Below, piece by piece: positions 39,972-50,298 of a DNA stretch of 64,000 nt. Position numbers and translations under genes: made by a program. Positions within the stretch are counted from its first letter, which is position 1. Each line of letters opens with the position of its first letter. Where the stretch lies: assembly GCF_004345745.1 (NCBI RefSeq), contig NZ_SLXJ01000002.1, positions 124,001 through 188,000 on the forward strand. Direction: 5' to 3'. Source of the stretch: Nicoletella semolina (GTDB lineage: Bacteria; Pseudomonadota; Gammaproteobacteria; Enterobacterales; Pasteurellaceae). Below the pieces are notes generated by a model. It was not told the origin of the DNA and ran no database searches. It saw only the letters and a program-made list of their open reading frames with translations.

Positions 39972-39991
39972 TCATTTCGAAATATATTAAG

Positions 39992-40022
39992 AACCCCACG
40001 TCTCAAGATCGTGGGGTTTTTT
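39992..40022 (+). terminator. Intrinsic terminator after rpmA
   Basis: AACCCCACG pairs with CGTGGGGTT across nine bases and is followed by a run of T. It probably reduces transcription into yhbE-obgE. Confidence 0.92.
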
Positions 40023-40073
40023 CTTATTTATCTCAGTCTATATTTATCTTTTCTATACAATTAAGGAATAGCA

Positions 40074-41012
40074 ATGAAATCTCAACCTATGGCAGGTTTT
40101 CTTTTTTCACTACTCGCTATTACAATGTGGGGGACGCTGCCAATCGTATTGCAAGTGGTACTGAAAGTGATTGATGCTCAAACAATTGTTTGGTTTCGCT
40201 TCGTCGTTGCGGCTATGGGGCTATTTTTATTACTGTATTTTGCAAAAAAATTACCAAATTTCACCGCTTTCTTTCGTCAATATCGTGGGTTATGGGTTAT
40301 TGGTGTAATTGGGTTGTCGTGCAATTTTTTCCTATTTAATTTAGCATTAAAATATATCCCAGCGGCAGCAAGTCAGGTCATTAGTCCGATTTCAACCTTC
40401 GTGATGGTGATGGTGGGCGTCGTTTGGTTTAAAGAAACCTTTGGTGTTCATCAAAAAATTGGCTTTGTCCTCGTTGTGATTGGCTTAGGAATGTTTTTTA
40501 ATAATAACTTCAGTGATTTTGCCGAAATGAATGCTTATGCCTATGGTATTTTATTGGCGATTTCTGCAAGTCTGATTTGGATTGGTTACAGTATTTCACA
40601 AAAACTGATGTTAGCCCATTTTAATTCCCAACAAATTTTACTGATGATTTATTTCGGTTGTGCAATCGTATTCACACCGACTGCAGATCTCAGCCAAATG
40701 CAGGGATTAACCACGTTTCAAACGGTTTGCTTAATTTATTGCGGTTTGAATACTGTCATTGCTTATGGCAGCTATGCTGAGGCACTTAACCGCTGGGAAG
40801 TTTCGAAAGTCAGCTTGATGATGACCTTAATTCCTGTAATGACATTATTATTTTCGGCACTTTTTCATAAACTTGATCCTGAACAATTTCCCTCTAATTC
40901 ATTGAATTTTATCGGATATATGGGGGCAATCGTGGTGGTAATGGGGGCAATGCTTGCGGCAGTTGGACATAAAATTTTTTATCGCTATCAATTAGATATT
41001 AGAAAGCGATAA
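40074..41012 (+). CDS. yhbE: EamA-family membrane transporter YhbE
   Basis: A 312-residue drug/metabolite-transporter-superfamily protein with ten predicted membrane segments in two EamA repeats. The first repeat has SLLAITMWGTLPIVLQVVL and the second ASLIWIGYSISQKLM. The substrate is unknown. The position between rpmA and obgE is that of E. coli yhbE. Confidence 0.88.
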   Translation: MKSQPMAGFLFSLLAITMWGTLPIVLQVVLKVIDAQTIVWFRFVVAAMGLFLLLYFAKKLPNFTAFFRQYRGLWVIGVIGLSCNFFLFNLALKYIPAAASQVISPISTFVMVMVGVVWFKETFGVHQKIGFVLVVIGLGMFFNNNFSDFAEMNAYAYGILLAISASLIWIGYSISQKLMLAHFNSQQILLMIYFGCAIVFTPTADLSQMQGLTTFQTVCLIYCGLNTVIAYGSYAEALNRWEVSKVSLMMTLIPVMTLLFSALFHKLDPEQFPSNSLNFIGYMGAIVVVMGAMLAAVGHKIFYRYQLDIRKR

Positions 41013-41082
41013 AATAAAGACATAGACAAAAAAGATAGCATAAAATCAAAAGAAACCACTTGATTTAAGAGTAATGCTCTAA

Positions 41083-42270
<1,188 letters not shown>

Positions 42271-42313
42271 TTATGCCCTTATAAGAAATTACTAGCAACG
42301 ACTAATAAAATGG

Positions 42314-42344
42314 CTATGTGTAATTACATAGTCATTAATTTTTT
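42314..42344 (+). terminator. Probable terminator after obgE
   Basis: CTATGT pairs with ACATAG across six bases and a T-run follows at 42339-42344, some 44-74 bases after obgE. Confidence 0.6.
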
Positions 42345-42438
42345 AGATGAAATGTCATAGCTGAGAAACACTTTTTTGATAAAAATAGATAAATATCACT
42401 TTAGAGGAATTTTTTGAGGAGGTTTATTGTATATTCGT

Positions 42439-42588
42439 CTACTTAAAGTGATATGAATAAACAAGATTCACACCAAATAATATGAATACAATCACATAAG
42501 AGAGTTTTCTATTAATATAAGCCTTTTTCCCAATCCATAATATAAGTATACAAAATAGTGTTATTGATGATGTGATTAACGACGTCAT
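42439..42588 (-). CDS. Hypothetical 49-residue membrane protein A
   Basis: A 49-codon frame preceded by a strong AGGAGG ribosome site (minus strand, just above 42588). The sequence has two hydrophobic helices, about residues 3-19 (SLITSSITLFCILILWI) and 30-45, separated by a basic turn (GKKAYINRKL). This gives a two-pass membrane hairpin. It is not recognised as any family. It is very AT-rich and lies in the otherwise empty 745 bases between obgE and the ABC importer, 60 bases downstream of a second mini gene on the same strand. Confidence 0.6.
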   Translation of the reverse strand: MTSLITSSITLFCILILWIGKKAYINRKLSYVIVFILFGVNLVYSYHFK

Positions 42589-42648
42589 AATTATCCTCCT
42601 CTCTTATAAAGATAACTTTTTAATGTCTTTTAGAAACTCTCCTATTTT

Positions 42649-42798
42649 TTACAAGTTTTTGATTTTTAATAGAACCTTTCCTCTATTTTTAAAAATATGG
42701 TAAAGAATAATTATTCCAAAAGAAAAGTAGGCTAAATCAACATCAAATATATCTGCTAGAACAACTGAGATGATTCCTACCAGTAAGTAAAAGCACAT
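42649..42798 (-). CDS. Hypothetical 49-residue membrane protein B
   Basis: Another 49-codon frame on the same strand. It has two hydrophobic segments, FYLLVGIISVVLA (3-15) and LAYFSFGIIILYHIF (22-36), around an acidic turn (DIFDVD), and ends in a lysine-rich tail (KNRGKVLLKIKNL). The start at 42798 has only GGA and GAG elements upstream; a different-frame ATG at 42805 with GAGG ahead gives only a short peptide. It is not recognised as a family. It is probably co-transcribed with protein A, but expression is unproven. Confidence 0.45.
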   Translation of the reverse strand: MCFYLLVGIISVVLADIFDVDLAYFSFGIIILYHIFKNRGKVLLKIKNL

Positions 42799-43014
42799 CT
42801 CTCATATTCCGTATTCCTCTTTAATTTTTTGATTATAAATGTATTTGAAATAGCACAATTAATATGCAAATTGAAACCTATGTAAATAATTTTACAAAGT
42901 CAATAAATTTATAAACAGTAAAACCTTTAAATATCAAATTATTATGAACTATTCTATAAAATAGCGGATAAACTTTATCCGCTCTATAATCAAATGTAAG
43001 TCTATGCTTTTTAT

Positions 43015-44121
43015 CTACTGGTTAAGCTGAATAAAGAAAGTTCCTGTTGGCACGATCGGTAGATATTGACGGTGGAAGTCTAAATAGGTCTTTTCTGGAT
43101 CAATATCTTTAAATTGTGCTGGATAGAGCGTTTTTGCCATAAATTGAGTACTCGCCAAATCGGTGATTGAGCGAGAAGCGGTATGGTAAATACCATACAC
43201 ATTACCATTTTTTACTGCAGGGATATTTTCCCAGCCTGCACGTTTAACAAAACCAGCTAGGCGTTTTTGAGCATCTGCTTCTTGAATATTAATCCCCATT
43301 GCCATAATTTCATTATTTTTATCCGTGTTCATTTCAGTACCAGAAATAATGATCACATCAGGTTTGGAGGTAAGGAACTGTTCAGGGTTGATAGGTCCCC
43401 AGTTTTCAATAAAGGGTGCACTGATATTCTCTCCCCCAACAGTATTGGCGATTGCTCCCCACATATTTTTACCAAACGTAAAGCTGTATTCGGCAGGACC
43501 TTTGTTACCAAATTCAATGTAAATTTTTGGTTTTTTCTGACCGCTTGCAGCCACACGCTGTTGAATCTCTTTAATTCCGTTTTCGTATTCATTCGCAATT
43601 TTTTCCGCACGCTGCTCTGTGCCAGCAAGCTGTCCAAAAAGTTTCATACTTTTGGTGTGTTTTTCTACAGTCTGAGCATTAAAATCCACGACCACAACAG
43701 GAATGCCAGCCTGTTCAAGGCGAGGAATTTCGCTGGCGAGGGTTTGATATTGCCAATCAGCAAGTACAACGACATCAGGTTTCAACGCCAATGTTTTTTC
43801 AAGGGAAAATGTTCCAGTATTCACATTCCCAATATCTGCAATCGTTTTGAGCGTTGGCAATTTTTCACTGAATAACGCCCAACTACCGGGGTTAAATTTT
43901 TCCCAAAATTCACGAGAAATACCCACCACATTCCTGAAGTTTTCTGCTCCTGTTGCTGCAATATAGTCTGGGTAGTAGAAACCTAAAACCATACGCTTGG
44001 CAGGGACATCAACTTTGATCTCACGATCAAGCACATCTTTAATGACTTTCACTTCCGCTTGTGCAGAAATACCAGCTAGTAGAAGTGAAGTTGTTAATAC
44101 ACTTTTTACTAATTTTTTCAT
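43015..44121 (-). CDS. Iron-complex-type ABC transporter substrate-binding protein
   Basis: Periplasmic binding protein of 368 residues with a signal peptide cut after SAQA. It is soluble, because no lipobox cysteine is present. The TroA/FecB-type class III fold is indicated by VLDREIKVDVPAKRMVLGF, SLEKTLALKPDVVVLADWQY and QFLTSKPDVIIISG. Such proteins bind ferric siderophores, haem, cobalamin or, in H. influenzae MolA, molybdate. The ligand here cannot be read from sequence. It is the last gene of a permease-ATPase-binding protein operon. Confidence 0.85.
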   Translation of the reverse strand: MKKLVKSVLTTSLLLAGISAQAEVKVIKDVLDREIKVDVPAKRMVLGFYYPDYIAATGAENFRNVVGISREFWEKFNPGSWALFSEKLPTLKTIADIGNVNTGTFSLEKTLALKPDVVVLADWQYQTLASEIPRLEQAGIPVVVVDFNAQTVEKHTKSMKLFGQLAGTEQRAEKIANEYENGIKEIQQRVAASGQKKPKIYIEFGNKGPAEYSFTFGKNMWGAIANTVGGENISAPFIENWGPINPEQFLTSKPDVIIISGTEMNTDKNNEIMAMGINIQEADAQKRLAGFVKRAGWENIPAVKNGNVYGIYHTASRSITDLASTQFMAKTLYPAQFKDIDPEKTYLDFHRQYLPIVPTGTFFIQLNQ

Positions 44122-44132
44122 TTTGAATCTCC

Positions 44133-44900
44133 CTATTGAGGTTGTCGGAGTGGGCGAATGACAGGTTGCCCATTACAGTCGCATAAAATCTGCACGTTCA
44201 CGTTATACAATTGATTGATCAGATCAGCTTGCAAAACATTTTTTGCTTGTCCGCAGCCTTGTAATTTTCCGCAGCCAAGTAAGATGACCTCATCAGAAAA
44301 TTGAGCTGCAAGACTTAAATCGTGTAGCACCATTAAAGTAATTGTCTTCTCTCGTTTGGTGTAATGACAGACGTGTTCTAATAAGTTTAACTGGTGGTGC
44401 ATATCTAATGCACTCACAGGTTCATCAAGCATTAAAATCTTTGGATTTCGCAGCAGCACTTGTGCAAACATTATCATTTGCCGCTGTCCGCCACTTAGGC
44501 ACATAATATCTTGGTGGGCTAAATGAGTGAGTCCAAGTTGCTGTAAAATAGTGGCTGCCTGTGTAAGTAGCTCATCACTTAGATGATAATGTAATGATTC
44601 GACCTGCCCAAGCAGCATCACTTCAAGTGCGGTTAGCGAAGCATCAACCTGCGTATCCTGCGGCATATAACCGATACGCTGCCGCCAAGTTGCCAGATTT
44701 TTTTTATCCAATTTCTCCGTTTGATAGAAAATATCGCCATCAAAAGGCAATTCACCAAATAAGACTTTTAACAAAGAAGATTTCCCTGCACCATTCGGAC
44801 CTAATATGGTATAAATTTTTCCTTCTTCTAAACGCAGATTGAGGTTATCCGCAATCAATAATTCATCACGTTTAATTTTCAAATTTGTAATCTTTAGCAT
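44133..44900 (-). CDS. Iron-complex-type ABC transporter ATP-binding protein
   Basis: A 255-residue FecE/FhuC-type ATPase. It has Walker A GPNGAGKSS (residues 34-42), the signature LSGGQRQM, Walker B KILMLDEPVSALD and the switch His in VLHDLSL. It overlaps neither neighbour: the binding protein starts 11 bases downstream and the permease ends 19 bases upstream. Confidence 0.92.
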   Translation of the reverse strand: MLKITNLKIKRDELLIADNLNLRLEEGKIYTILGPNGAGKSSLLKVLFGELPFDGDIFYQTEKLDKKNLATWRQRIGYMPQDTQVDASLTALEVMLLGQVESLHYHLSDELLTQAATILQQLGLTHLAHQDIMCLSGGQRQMIMFAQVLLRNPKILMLDEPVSALDMHHQLNLLEHVCHYTKREKTITLMVLHDLSLAAQFSDEVILLGCGKLQGCGQAKNVLQADLINQLYNVNVQILCDCNGQPVIRPLRQPQ

Positions 44901-44919
44901 TTAACTAACCCCTTGTTTC

Positions 44920-45957
44920 CTACCGTTTAGTTAATACAATCCAAAAGAAAAAAGGTACGCCAATAAATGCTGTTACAATGCCTACAGGAAACAATGCCCC
45001 AGGGATAATAATTTTAGAGAGAACCGAAGAAAGGGATAAAAATGCTGCCCCTACGAGCATTGAAGCGGGTAAGAAAAAACGTTGATCCTCGCCAACTAGC
45101 AATCGAGCAATATGGGGAGAAACGAGACCAATAAAGCCAATAATACCTACAAAGCTGATAGCCGTTGCGGTCATCACGGCGACTAGAATTAAGGTTTTTA
45201 TACGCAAAGCCTGTAAATTGATCCCAAGGCTTAATGCTCGAGTTTCACCCAATCTTAAAGCGGTTAGTTTCCATACATCTTTTGCAAGAAAAGTAATACA
45301 GACTGCCGTCACTAATACTGCAATTGCCAATGTTTCCCACGTTGCTTTAGATAGGCTACCAAATAACCAAAACAGAATTTGTTGGGAAATTTCAGGAGCA
45401 GAGATAAATTGGATCAGAGAGAGCATAGACTGGAAGAAAAATAATGACGCAATGCCAACTAAAACCAACATTGCTGAACTGAAACGGCGTAGCGAGGCAA
45501 ATAAAAAAAGAATGCCTGTTGCAATCATCGTCATGACAAATGCCCCAATTGGTACAGCAATGCTTGAGGGCATACCAAAACTACCAAATGCAATGACAGC
45601 AGAAGCACCTAACCCTGCCGCCGCCGCAATCCCTAGTGTATAAGGGCTTGCCATCGGATTATTTAATAAGGTTTGGATTTCCGCTCCACCAACGCCCAAT
45701 GCCATTCCAACTACCAATGCCATTAGTGCCATCGGTAAACGCAAGTCATAAACGATGACTTTTGTTGTGTTATCTACATTTTCCACTTGCAACAAAGTTT
45801 TAATCACTTCGCTAATCGGCAACATTGATGGACCAGTTGCCACATCAAGTACCAAGCCAATGCAACCTACAATAAGAAAGACAAATAAAATAAACCAGCG
45901 TTTACGTTCAAGTATTCGCTGGTTCTTTATGATTTGTGTGGCGGAAAGAGAGCACAT
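44920..45957 (-). CDS. FecCD-family ABC transporter permease
   Basis: A 345-residue permease with about ten membrane segments. FecCD signatures are YDLRLPMALMALVVGMALGV, GGAEIQTLLNNPMASPYTLG, FVGIIGFIGLVSPHIARLLVG and the C-terminal GALFPVGIVTAFIGVPFFFW. It is the first gene of the importer operon. I found no convincing Fur box in the 110 bases upstream. Confidence 0.92.
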   Translation of the reverse strand: MCSLSATQIIKNQRILERKRWFILFVFLIVGCIGLVLDVATGPSMLPISEVIKTLLQVENVDNTTKVIVYDLRLPMALMALVVGMALGVGGAEIQTLLNNPMASPYTLGIAAAAGLGASAVIAFGSFGMPSSIAVPIGAFVMTMIATGILFLFASLRRFSSAMLVLVGIASLFFFQSMLSLIQFISAPEISQQILFWLFGSLSKATWETLAIAVLVTAVCITFLAKDVWKLTALRLGETRALSLGINLQALRIKTLILVAVMTATAISFVGIIGFIGLVSPHIARLLVGEDQRFFLPASMLVGAAFLSLSSVLSKIIIPGALFPVGIVTAFIGVPFFFWIVLTKR

Positions 45958-46067
45958 TTTATTAAACTAATCAAAAATAATTCTTGATAGTATAATAATA
46001 TTCATTGCACAACTGCAACCGCTCTTTTATTCTTACTATTGCTTTACTTCTTTTTCTAGCGATGAAA

Positions 46068-46505
46068 TTAAAGCAAAAAAGTCGGTAGCCAAGATTCTGC
46101 GGTGCCATCGTGATCAAAATTTTGGGTAACGTCAATTTTTAACGATTCGCAGCATTGTGTTGCACCGCAAGCACAGAGGCTTTTTTCAACAATATTCACT
46201 GCATTACAAAATGTATCGTAATCCGAGCTGCCTAATCCAATGACGCCAAATTTCATTTGGCTGAGATCAGGTTGCTGTGTTGTAATTTCATCAAAAAGTG
46301 GTTGAATATTATCAGGCAATTCGCCTGCACCGTGTGTGGAGGTTACAACCAACAGACAATCTTGTGATTGAATATCAGCTAATGTGGCGTTGTTAAATAA
46401 TGTTACTTCAATGCCTTGTGTGGTTAATACGTCATTTAAGTGATCTGCCACATATTCTGCACCACCGAGGGTACTGCCTGTGATAATACAAATGGATTTG
46501 GTCAT
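46068..46505 (-). CDS. mioC: Flavodoxin-like protein MioC
   Basis: A 145-residue FMN-binding protein. The phosphate loop is ITGSTLGGAEYVADHL (residues 8-23), with STHGAGELPDN and GLGSSDYDTFC as further FMN contacts. E. coli MioC supports biotin synthase in vitro. Unlike in E. coli it is not next to oriC: no gidA or asnC is nearby. It is probably a single-gene unit. Confidence 0.9.
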   Translation of the reverse strand: MTKSICIITGSTLGGAEYVADHLNDVLTTQGIEVTLFNNATLADIQSQDCLLVVTSTHGAGELPDNIQPLFDEITTQQPDLSQMKFGVIGLGSSDYDTFCNAVNIVEKSLCACGATQCCESLKIDVTQNFDHDGTAESWLPTFLL

Positions 46506-46557
46506 AATTTATCCTTATAAAAATAGAAATAATATCAAGATAGGTGTTTTTCATCGT

Positions 46558-47322
46558 CTAGACTTCTGAAAGGCTAAGCTGAATATTCATTGCTGTAATT
46601 GCCTCTCTTGCGTTTTCTGCTAGGTTATTATCACAGAAAATTTGATCAAACACGGTGAGAGGATAAACAAAAAACGTTGCTAACCTACCATATTTTGAAG
46701 AGTCAGTTACAAGGATATTTTTATGTGAAGCCTCAATGATTGCTTTTTTTACGGGAATTTTATTTTCATCTGGAGTCGTTAGCCCCTTCAAATTCCAAGA
46801 TGATGTTGAAATAAATGCGATATCAATGGAAATATTCTTTAAACATTGTGCAGCAAGAGAGCCTGTGGTTGATAAATTTTCTTTGCACACACTTCCCCCA
46901 ATATGGATTAGCTTTGCCTTGCTCGAATGGCATAGAAAGTAGGCAATCGCAAAATCGTTGGTAATCACCAATAAATCTTCTCTGTCTGCGATTTGGTAAG
47001 CTATCTCTAATGTCGTTGTGCCAGCATCAAGGTAAATAGTTGAGTTTTGAGGAATAATTCTCGCTGCGGCTGAACCAATTGCCCATTTTTGTTGATGAAA
47101 TAATTGCGACTTGATGTTGTGAGCAGGCTCTTCTGAAAGTCTTTCAATGGACTGTACCCCACCCGAAATAGAGGCTACTTTCCCTTCTTTTTCTAATTTT
47201 TGAATATCTCGGCGGATTGTCATATGTGAAACGTTGAATCTTTTCGCCAGTTCATTAATGCTGGCATATCCGTTGTTATGAATAAATTGTATCAGTTGTT
47301 GCTGTCGCTCTATTGGGATCAT
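46558..47322 (-). CDS. DeoR-family regulator of the sugar-acid locus
   Basis: A 254-residue DeoR-type repressor. The N-terminal winged helix includes GYASINELAKRFNVSHMTIR and RRDIQKLEKEGKV. The C-terminal DeoRC sugar-phosphate sensor has TIYLDAGTTTLEIA and ILVTDSSKYGR. It is divergent from the ltnD-gntP operon with a 181-base spacer that also holds a CRP site. Sensing of a phosphorylated four-carbon intermediate is likely but inferred. Confidence 0.9.
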   Translation of the reverse strand: MIPIERQQQLIQFIHNNGYASINELAKRFNVSHMTIRRDIQKLEKEGKVASISGGVQSIERLSEEPAHNIKSQLFHQQKWAIGSAAARIIPQNSTIYLDAGTTTLEIAYQIADREDLLVITNDFAIAYFLCHSSKAKLIHIGGSVCKENLSTTGSLAAQCLKNISIDIAFISTSSWNLKGLTTPDENKIPVKKAIIEASHKNILVTDSSKYGRLATFFVYPLTVFDQIFCDNNLAENAREAITAMNIQLSLSEV

Positions 47323-47416
47323 CGTGGAATTTCCGTATGAAAATGAGAGTAGTAATTGTAGCAGAATTTACAAAATAGCTCATTAGATCAAAAAATTTTA
47401 AATTAATGTTAAAAAG

Positions 47417-47432
47417 TGTGATCTACTTCACA
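47417..47432 (+). promoter_or_regulatory. CRP site upstream of the sugar-acid operon
   Basis: TGTGATCTACTTCACA is an exact CRP consensus, 72 bases before the ltnD start. It indicates catabolite control of the locus. Confidence 0.82.
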
Positions 47433-47503
47433 GATTTTAACATTTTATTCGGGTAAAATACCCCAATCGTTCATTCTTATTAATTATTATTTGGAGAAAT
47501 ATT

Positions 47504-48406
47504 ATGAGCAAAAATTATTCAGTTGCTATTGTCGGTCTTGGAGCAATGGGTATGGGAGCGGCACAATCTTGTATTGCGGCAGGGCTAGATACCTATGGTA
47601 TTGATCTAAATAGAGTGGCCTTGGAAAAGCTGAAGTACTTTGGAGCAAAAGATGTAGGAGTGAATGGGGACGGCTTTGCCCAGCAGTTAGATGCTGTTGT
47701 ATTGTTAGTGGTGAATGCCGCTCAAGTAAATACGGTGTTATTTGGCGAAAATGGGCTTGCGGCGAAACTAAAAGCAGGAACAACGGTAATGGTCTCTTCT
47801 ACCATTTCTGCAGAAGATGCGAAATTAATTTCACATAAATTAACAGATTTGGGGTTGGTTATGCTTGATGCTCCTGTGTCTGGCGGTGCAGCGAAAGCTG
47901 CACAAGGAGAGATGACGGTAATGGCATCAGGTTCGGCGGAGGCTTTTAGCAAATTAAAGCCTGTATTAGATGCGGTTGCAGGTAAAGTTTATAACATTGG
48001 TGAAGAAATTGGGTTGGGTGCCACGGTGAAAATTATTCATCAACTATTAGCTGGTGTGCATATTGCAGCAGGCGCTGAGGCGATGGCATTGGCAGCCAAA
48101 GCAGGCATTCCATTAAATTTAATGTATGAGGTAGTTACTAATGCGGCGGGTAATTCGTGGATGTTTGAAAATCGAATGAAACATGTGGTTGATGGCGATT
48201 ATACCCCGCTTTCAATGGTGGATATTTTTGTAAAAGATCTCGGTTTAGTCAATGACACGGCGAAATCGCTACATTTCCCTCTGCATTTGGCAAGCACCGC
48301 TTATTCAATGTTTACCGAAGCCAGTAACGCAGGTTTTGGTAAAGAAGATGATAGTGCAGTGATTAAGATTTTCAGTGGCATTGAGTTACCTAAAAAAGGA
48401 GAGTAG
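47504..48406 (+). CDS. ltnD: L-threonate dehydrogenase LtnD
   Basis: A 300-residue beta-hydroxyacid dehydrogenase. The N-terminal NAD loop is AIVGLGAMGMGAAQSC. The substrate motif is DAPVSGGAAKAAQGEMTVMASG, given here only by its first part, DAPVSGG. The catalytic lysine lies in KIIHQLLAGVH. In the DUF1537 kinase pathways this enzyme oxidises L-threonate (2-dehydro product) or a related four-carbon acid. It heads the operon ltnD-otnK-otnC-otnI-denD-gntP. Confidence 0.9.
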   Translation: MSKNYSVAIVGLGAMGMGAAQSCIAAGLDTYGIDLNRVALEKLKYFGAKDVGVNGDGFAQQLDAVVLLVVNAAQVNTVLFGENGLAAKLKAGTTVMVSSTISAEDAKLISHKLTDLGLVMLDAPVSGGAAKAAQGEMTVMASGSAEAFSKLKPVLDAVAGKVYNIGEEIGLGATVKIIHQLLAGVHIAAGAEAMALAAKAGIPLNLMYEVVTNAAGNSWMFENRMKHVVDGDYTPLSMVDIFVKDLGLVNDTAKSLHFPLHLASTAYSMFTEASNAGFGKEDDSAVIKIFSGIELPKKGE

Positions 48407-48410
48407 CCAA

Positions 48411-49652
48411 ATGTTAGGAATTATTGCAGATGATTTTACAGGGGCAAGCGATATTGCGAGCTTTTTGACGGAGAATGGATTACGCACCGTGCAGATGAAT
48501 GGTGTACCCAAAACGACACTCAATGATCGAGTCGATGCCATTGTCATTAGTCTGAAATCTCGTTCAAATCCTGTTGCAGAGGCGATTGAGCAGTCGCTTA
48601 ACGCCTTGAGTTGGCTACAAGCTAATGGCTGTACACAATTTTATTTCAAATATTGTTCAACTTTTGATAGCACAGAGCAAGGCAATATTGGGCCAGTCAC
48701 TGATGCTTTACTTGATGCGTTGGGTGAAGATTTTACAGTGATTTCGCCAGCTCTGCCAGTGAATGGGCGGACTATCTTTAATGGCTATCTATTTGTTGGC
48801 AATGTGTTACTTAATGAATCAGGTATGCAAAATCACCCTGTTACACCAATGCGTGATGCAAATTTGGTGCGTTTAATGGACGCTCAAGCGAGAGGTACAA
48901 CAGGTTTAGTTAGTCATCAAGATCTGTTGCAAGGTGCTGAAAATGTAAAAGCCTGCTTTAATGTATTGAAAGCACAAGGGCATCGTTATGCCGTGGTTGA
49001 TGCGGTTGATAATTCGCAGCTTGCGGTATTAGCACAAGCCGTTGCAGAGTTAAAGCTGGTAACTGGCGGTTCAGGTTTAGGGGCTTATATTGCCGCACGC
49101 TTGAGTGGAGGTAAGCAAGGGGAAAATGCGTTTGTGCCACCGAAAGGCAACACGGTTGTGTTATCTGGCTCTTGCTCATTGATGACCAATAAACAAGTTG
49201 CTAACTACCAACAAAAAGCACCACATTTACAACTTGATGTTGAGCAAGCCTTGAATAACGAAAATTATGTGGATCAGCTTTATGATTGGGTGATGGCACA
49301 TCTTGACGCACCGCTTGCACCGATGGTATTTGCGACGGTGCCACCTGAACAGCTAAAAGCGATTCAACAGCAATTTGGGGCAAAACAAGCCAGCCAAATT
49401 ATTGAAGCCACCTTTGCCAAATTAGCAAAAAAACTACATACAGCAGGTGTAGTGAATTTTATTACCGCAGGGGGCGAGACCTCAAGCATTGTAGTGCAAG
49501 AACTTGGCTTTAGCGGTTTCCATATTGGCAAACAAATTGCTGCAGGCGTGCCGTGGTTACAAGCGGTCGAAGAACCTATTTATTTTGCACTGAAATCAGG
49601 CAATTTTGGTAAAGAAGACTTTTTTGTGTATGCACAAGGAATGTTTATATGA
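48411..49652 (+). CDS. otnK: 3-oxo-tetronate 4-kinase OtnK (DUF1537)
   Basis: Phosphorylates 3-oxo-tetronate at C4. The 413-residue DUF1537 kinase has the N-terminal substrate motif GIIADDFTGASD and the C-terminal nucleotide motif ITAGGETSS. I chose the ATG at 48411, which gives the standard MLGIIADD start behind AAAGGAGAG. Its stop overlaps the start of otnC by four bases. One uptake word lies inside. Confidence 0.93.
   Translation: MLGIIADDFTGASDIASFLTENGLRTVQMNGVPKTTLNDRVDAIVISLKSRSNPVAEAIEQSLNALSWLQANGCTQFYFKYCSTFDSTEQGNIGPVTDALLDALGEDFTVISPALPVNGRTIFNGYLFVGNVLLNESGMQNHPVTPMRDANLVRLMDAQARGTTGLVSHQDLLQGAENVKACFNVLKAQGHRYAVVDAVDNSQLAVLAQAVAELKLVTGGSGLGAYIAARLSGGKQGENAFVPPKGNTVVLSGSCSLMTNKQVANYQQKAPHLQLDVEQALNNENYVDQLYDWVMAHLDAPLAPMVFATVPPEQLKAIQQQFGAKQASQIIEATFAKLAKKLHTAGVVNFITAGGETSSIVVQELGFSGFHIGKQIAAGVPWLQAVEEPIYFALKSGNFGKEDFFVYAQGMFI
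49559..49567 (+). repeat. DNA uptake signal word ACAAGCGGT
   Basis: Exact uptake word near the 3' end of otnK. Confidence 0.8.
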
Positions 49653-50296
49653 CAGAACAAGAACAAAGAGAACAGGAACAAAAAATTCAAATGGTAAACC
49701 TTGCTCGCTCTTTTTATGAGCGTGGTTATAGCGTGGGAGGGGCAGGAAATTTATCTGTCCGTTTAGATGATAATCGTATTTTGGTTACACCGACAGGATC
49801 ATCGCTTGGGCGTTTAGTGCCAGAACGCTTATCTGTGGTCGATATGCAGGGGAATTGGATCAGTGGCGATAAGCCGTCAAAAGAATATGTTTTTCATCTT
49901 GCGTTATATCAGCAAAATCCAAACTGCAATGCAGTGGTTCATCTGCACTCCACTTATCTAACGGCACTTTCTTGTGTTGAAGGGTTGAATACCGATAACG
50001 CAATCCAAGCATTCACCCCCTATTATGTGATGCGAGTGGGAAAATTGCAGGTCATTCCTTACTACCGCCCAGGGAGTCCGAAAATTGCTGAAGAATTAGC
50101 GGCAAGAGCCAACACGGGTAAAGCCTTTCTAATGGCAAACCATGGAATTGTGGTTACAGGTAGCGATTTAATTGATGCTTGCGATAATACTGAAGAACTA
50201 GAGGAGACCGCTAAATTATTTTTTACTCTACAGCATCAATCAATACGCTATTTAAGTGATGATGAAGTCAAAGATCTTGAAAACAGAGGAAAATAA
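49649..50296 (+). CDS. otnC: 3-oxo-tetronate 4-phosphate decarboxylase OtnC
   Basis: A 215-residue class II aldolase-fold enzyme with zinc ligands in VVHLHSTYLTAL and ANHGIVVTG. In the DUF1537 pathway it decarboxylates 3-oxo-tetronate 4-phosphate to dihydroxyacetone phosphate. Motif GGAGNLSVRL matches the family substrate loop. It overlaps otnK by four bases and is followed by otnI two bases later. Confidence 0.92.
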   Translation: MTEQEQREQEQKIQMVNLARSFYERGYSVGGAGNLSVRLDDNRILVTPTGSSLGRLVPERLSVVDMQGNWISGDKPSKEYVFHLALYQQNPNCNAVVHLHSTYLTALSCVEGLNTDNAIQAFTPYYVMRVGKLQVIPYYRPGSPKIAEELAARANTGKAFLMANHGIVVTGSDLIDACDNTEELEETAKLFFTLQHQSIRYLSDDEVKDLENRGK

Positions 50297-50298
50297 AA

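Noticed and set aside
45958-46030. Possible Fur box before the FecCD permease gene
   Set aside because: The best 19-base window matched well under half of the Fur consensus; the region is simply AT-rich.
46068-46505. mioC as a marker of the replication origin
   Set aside because: No gidA, asnC or cluster of DnaA boxes was seen around it.
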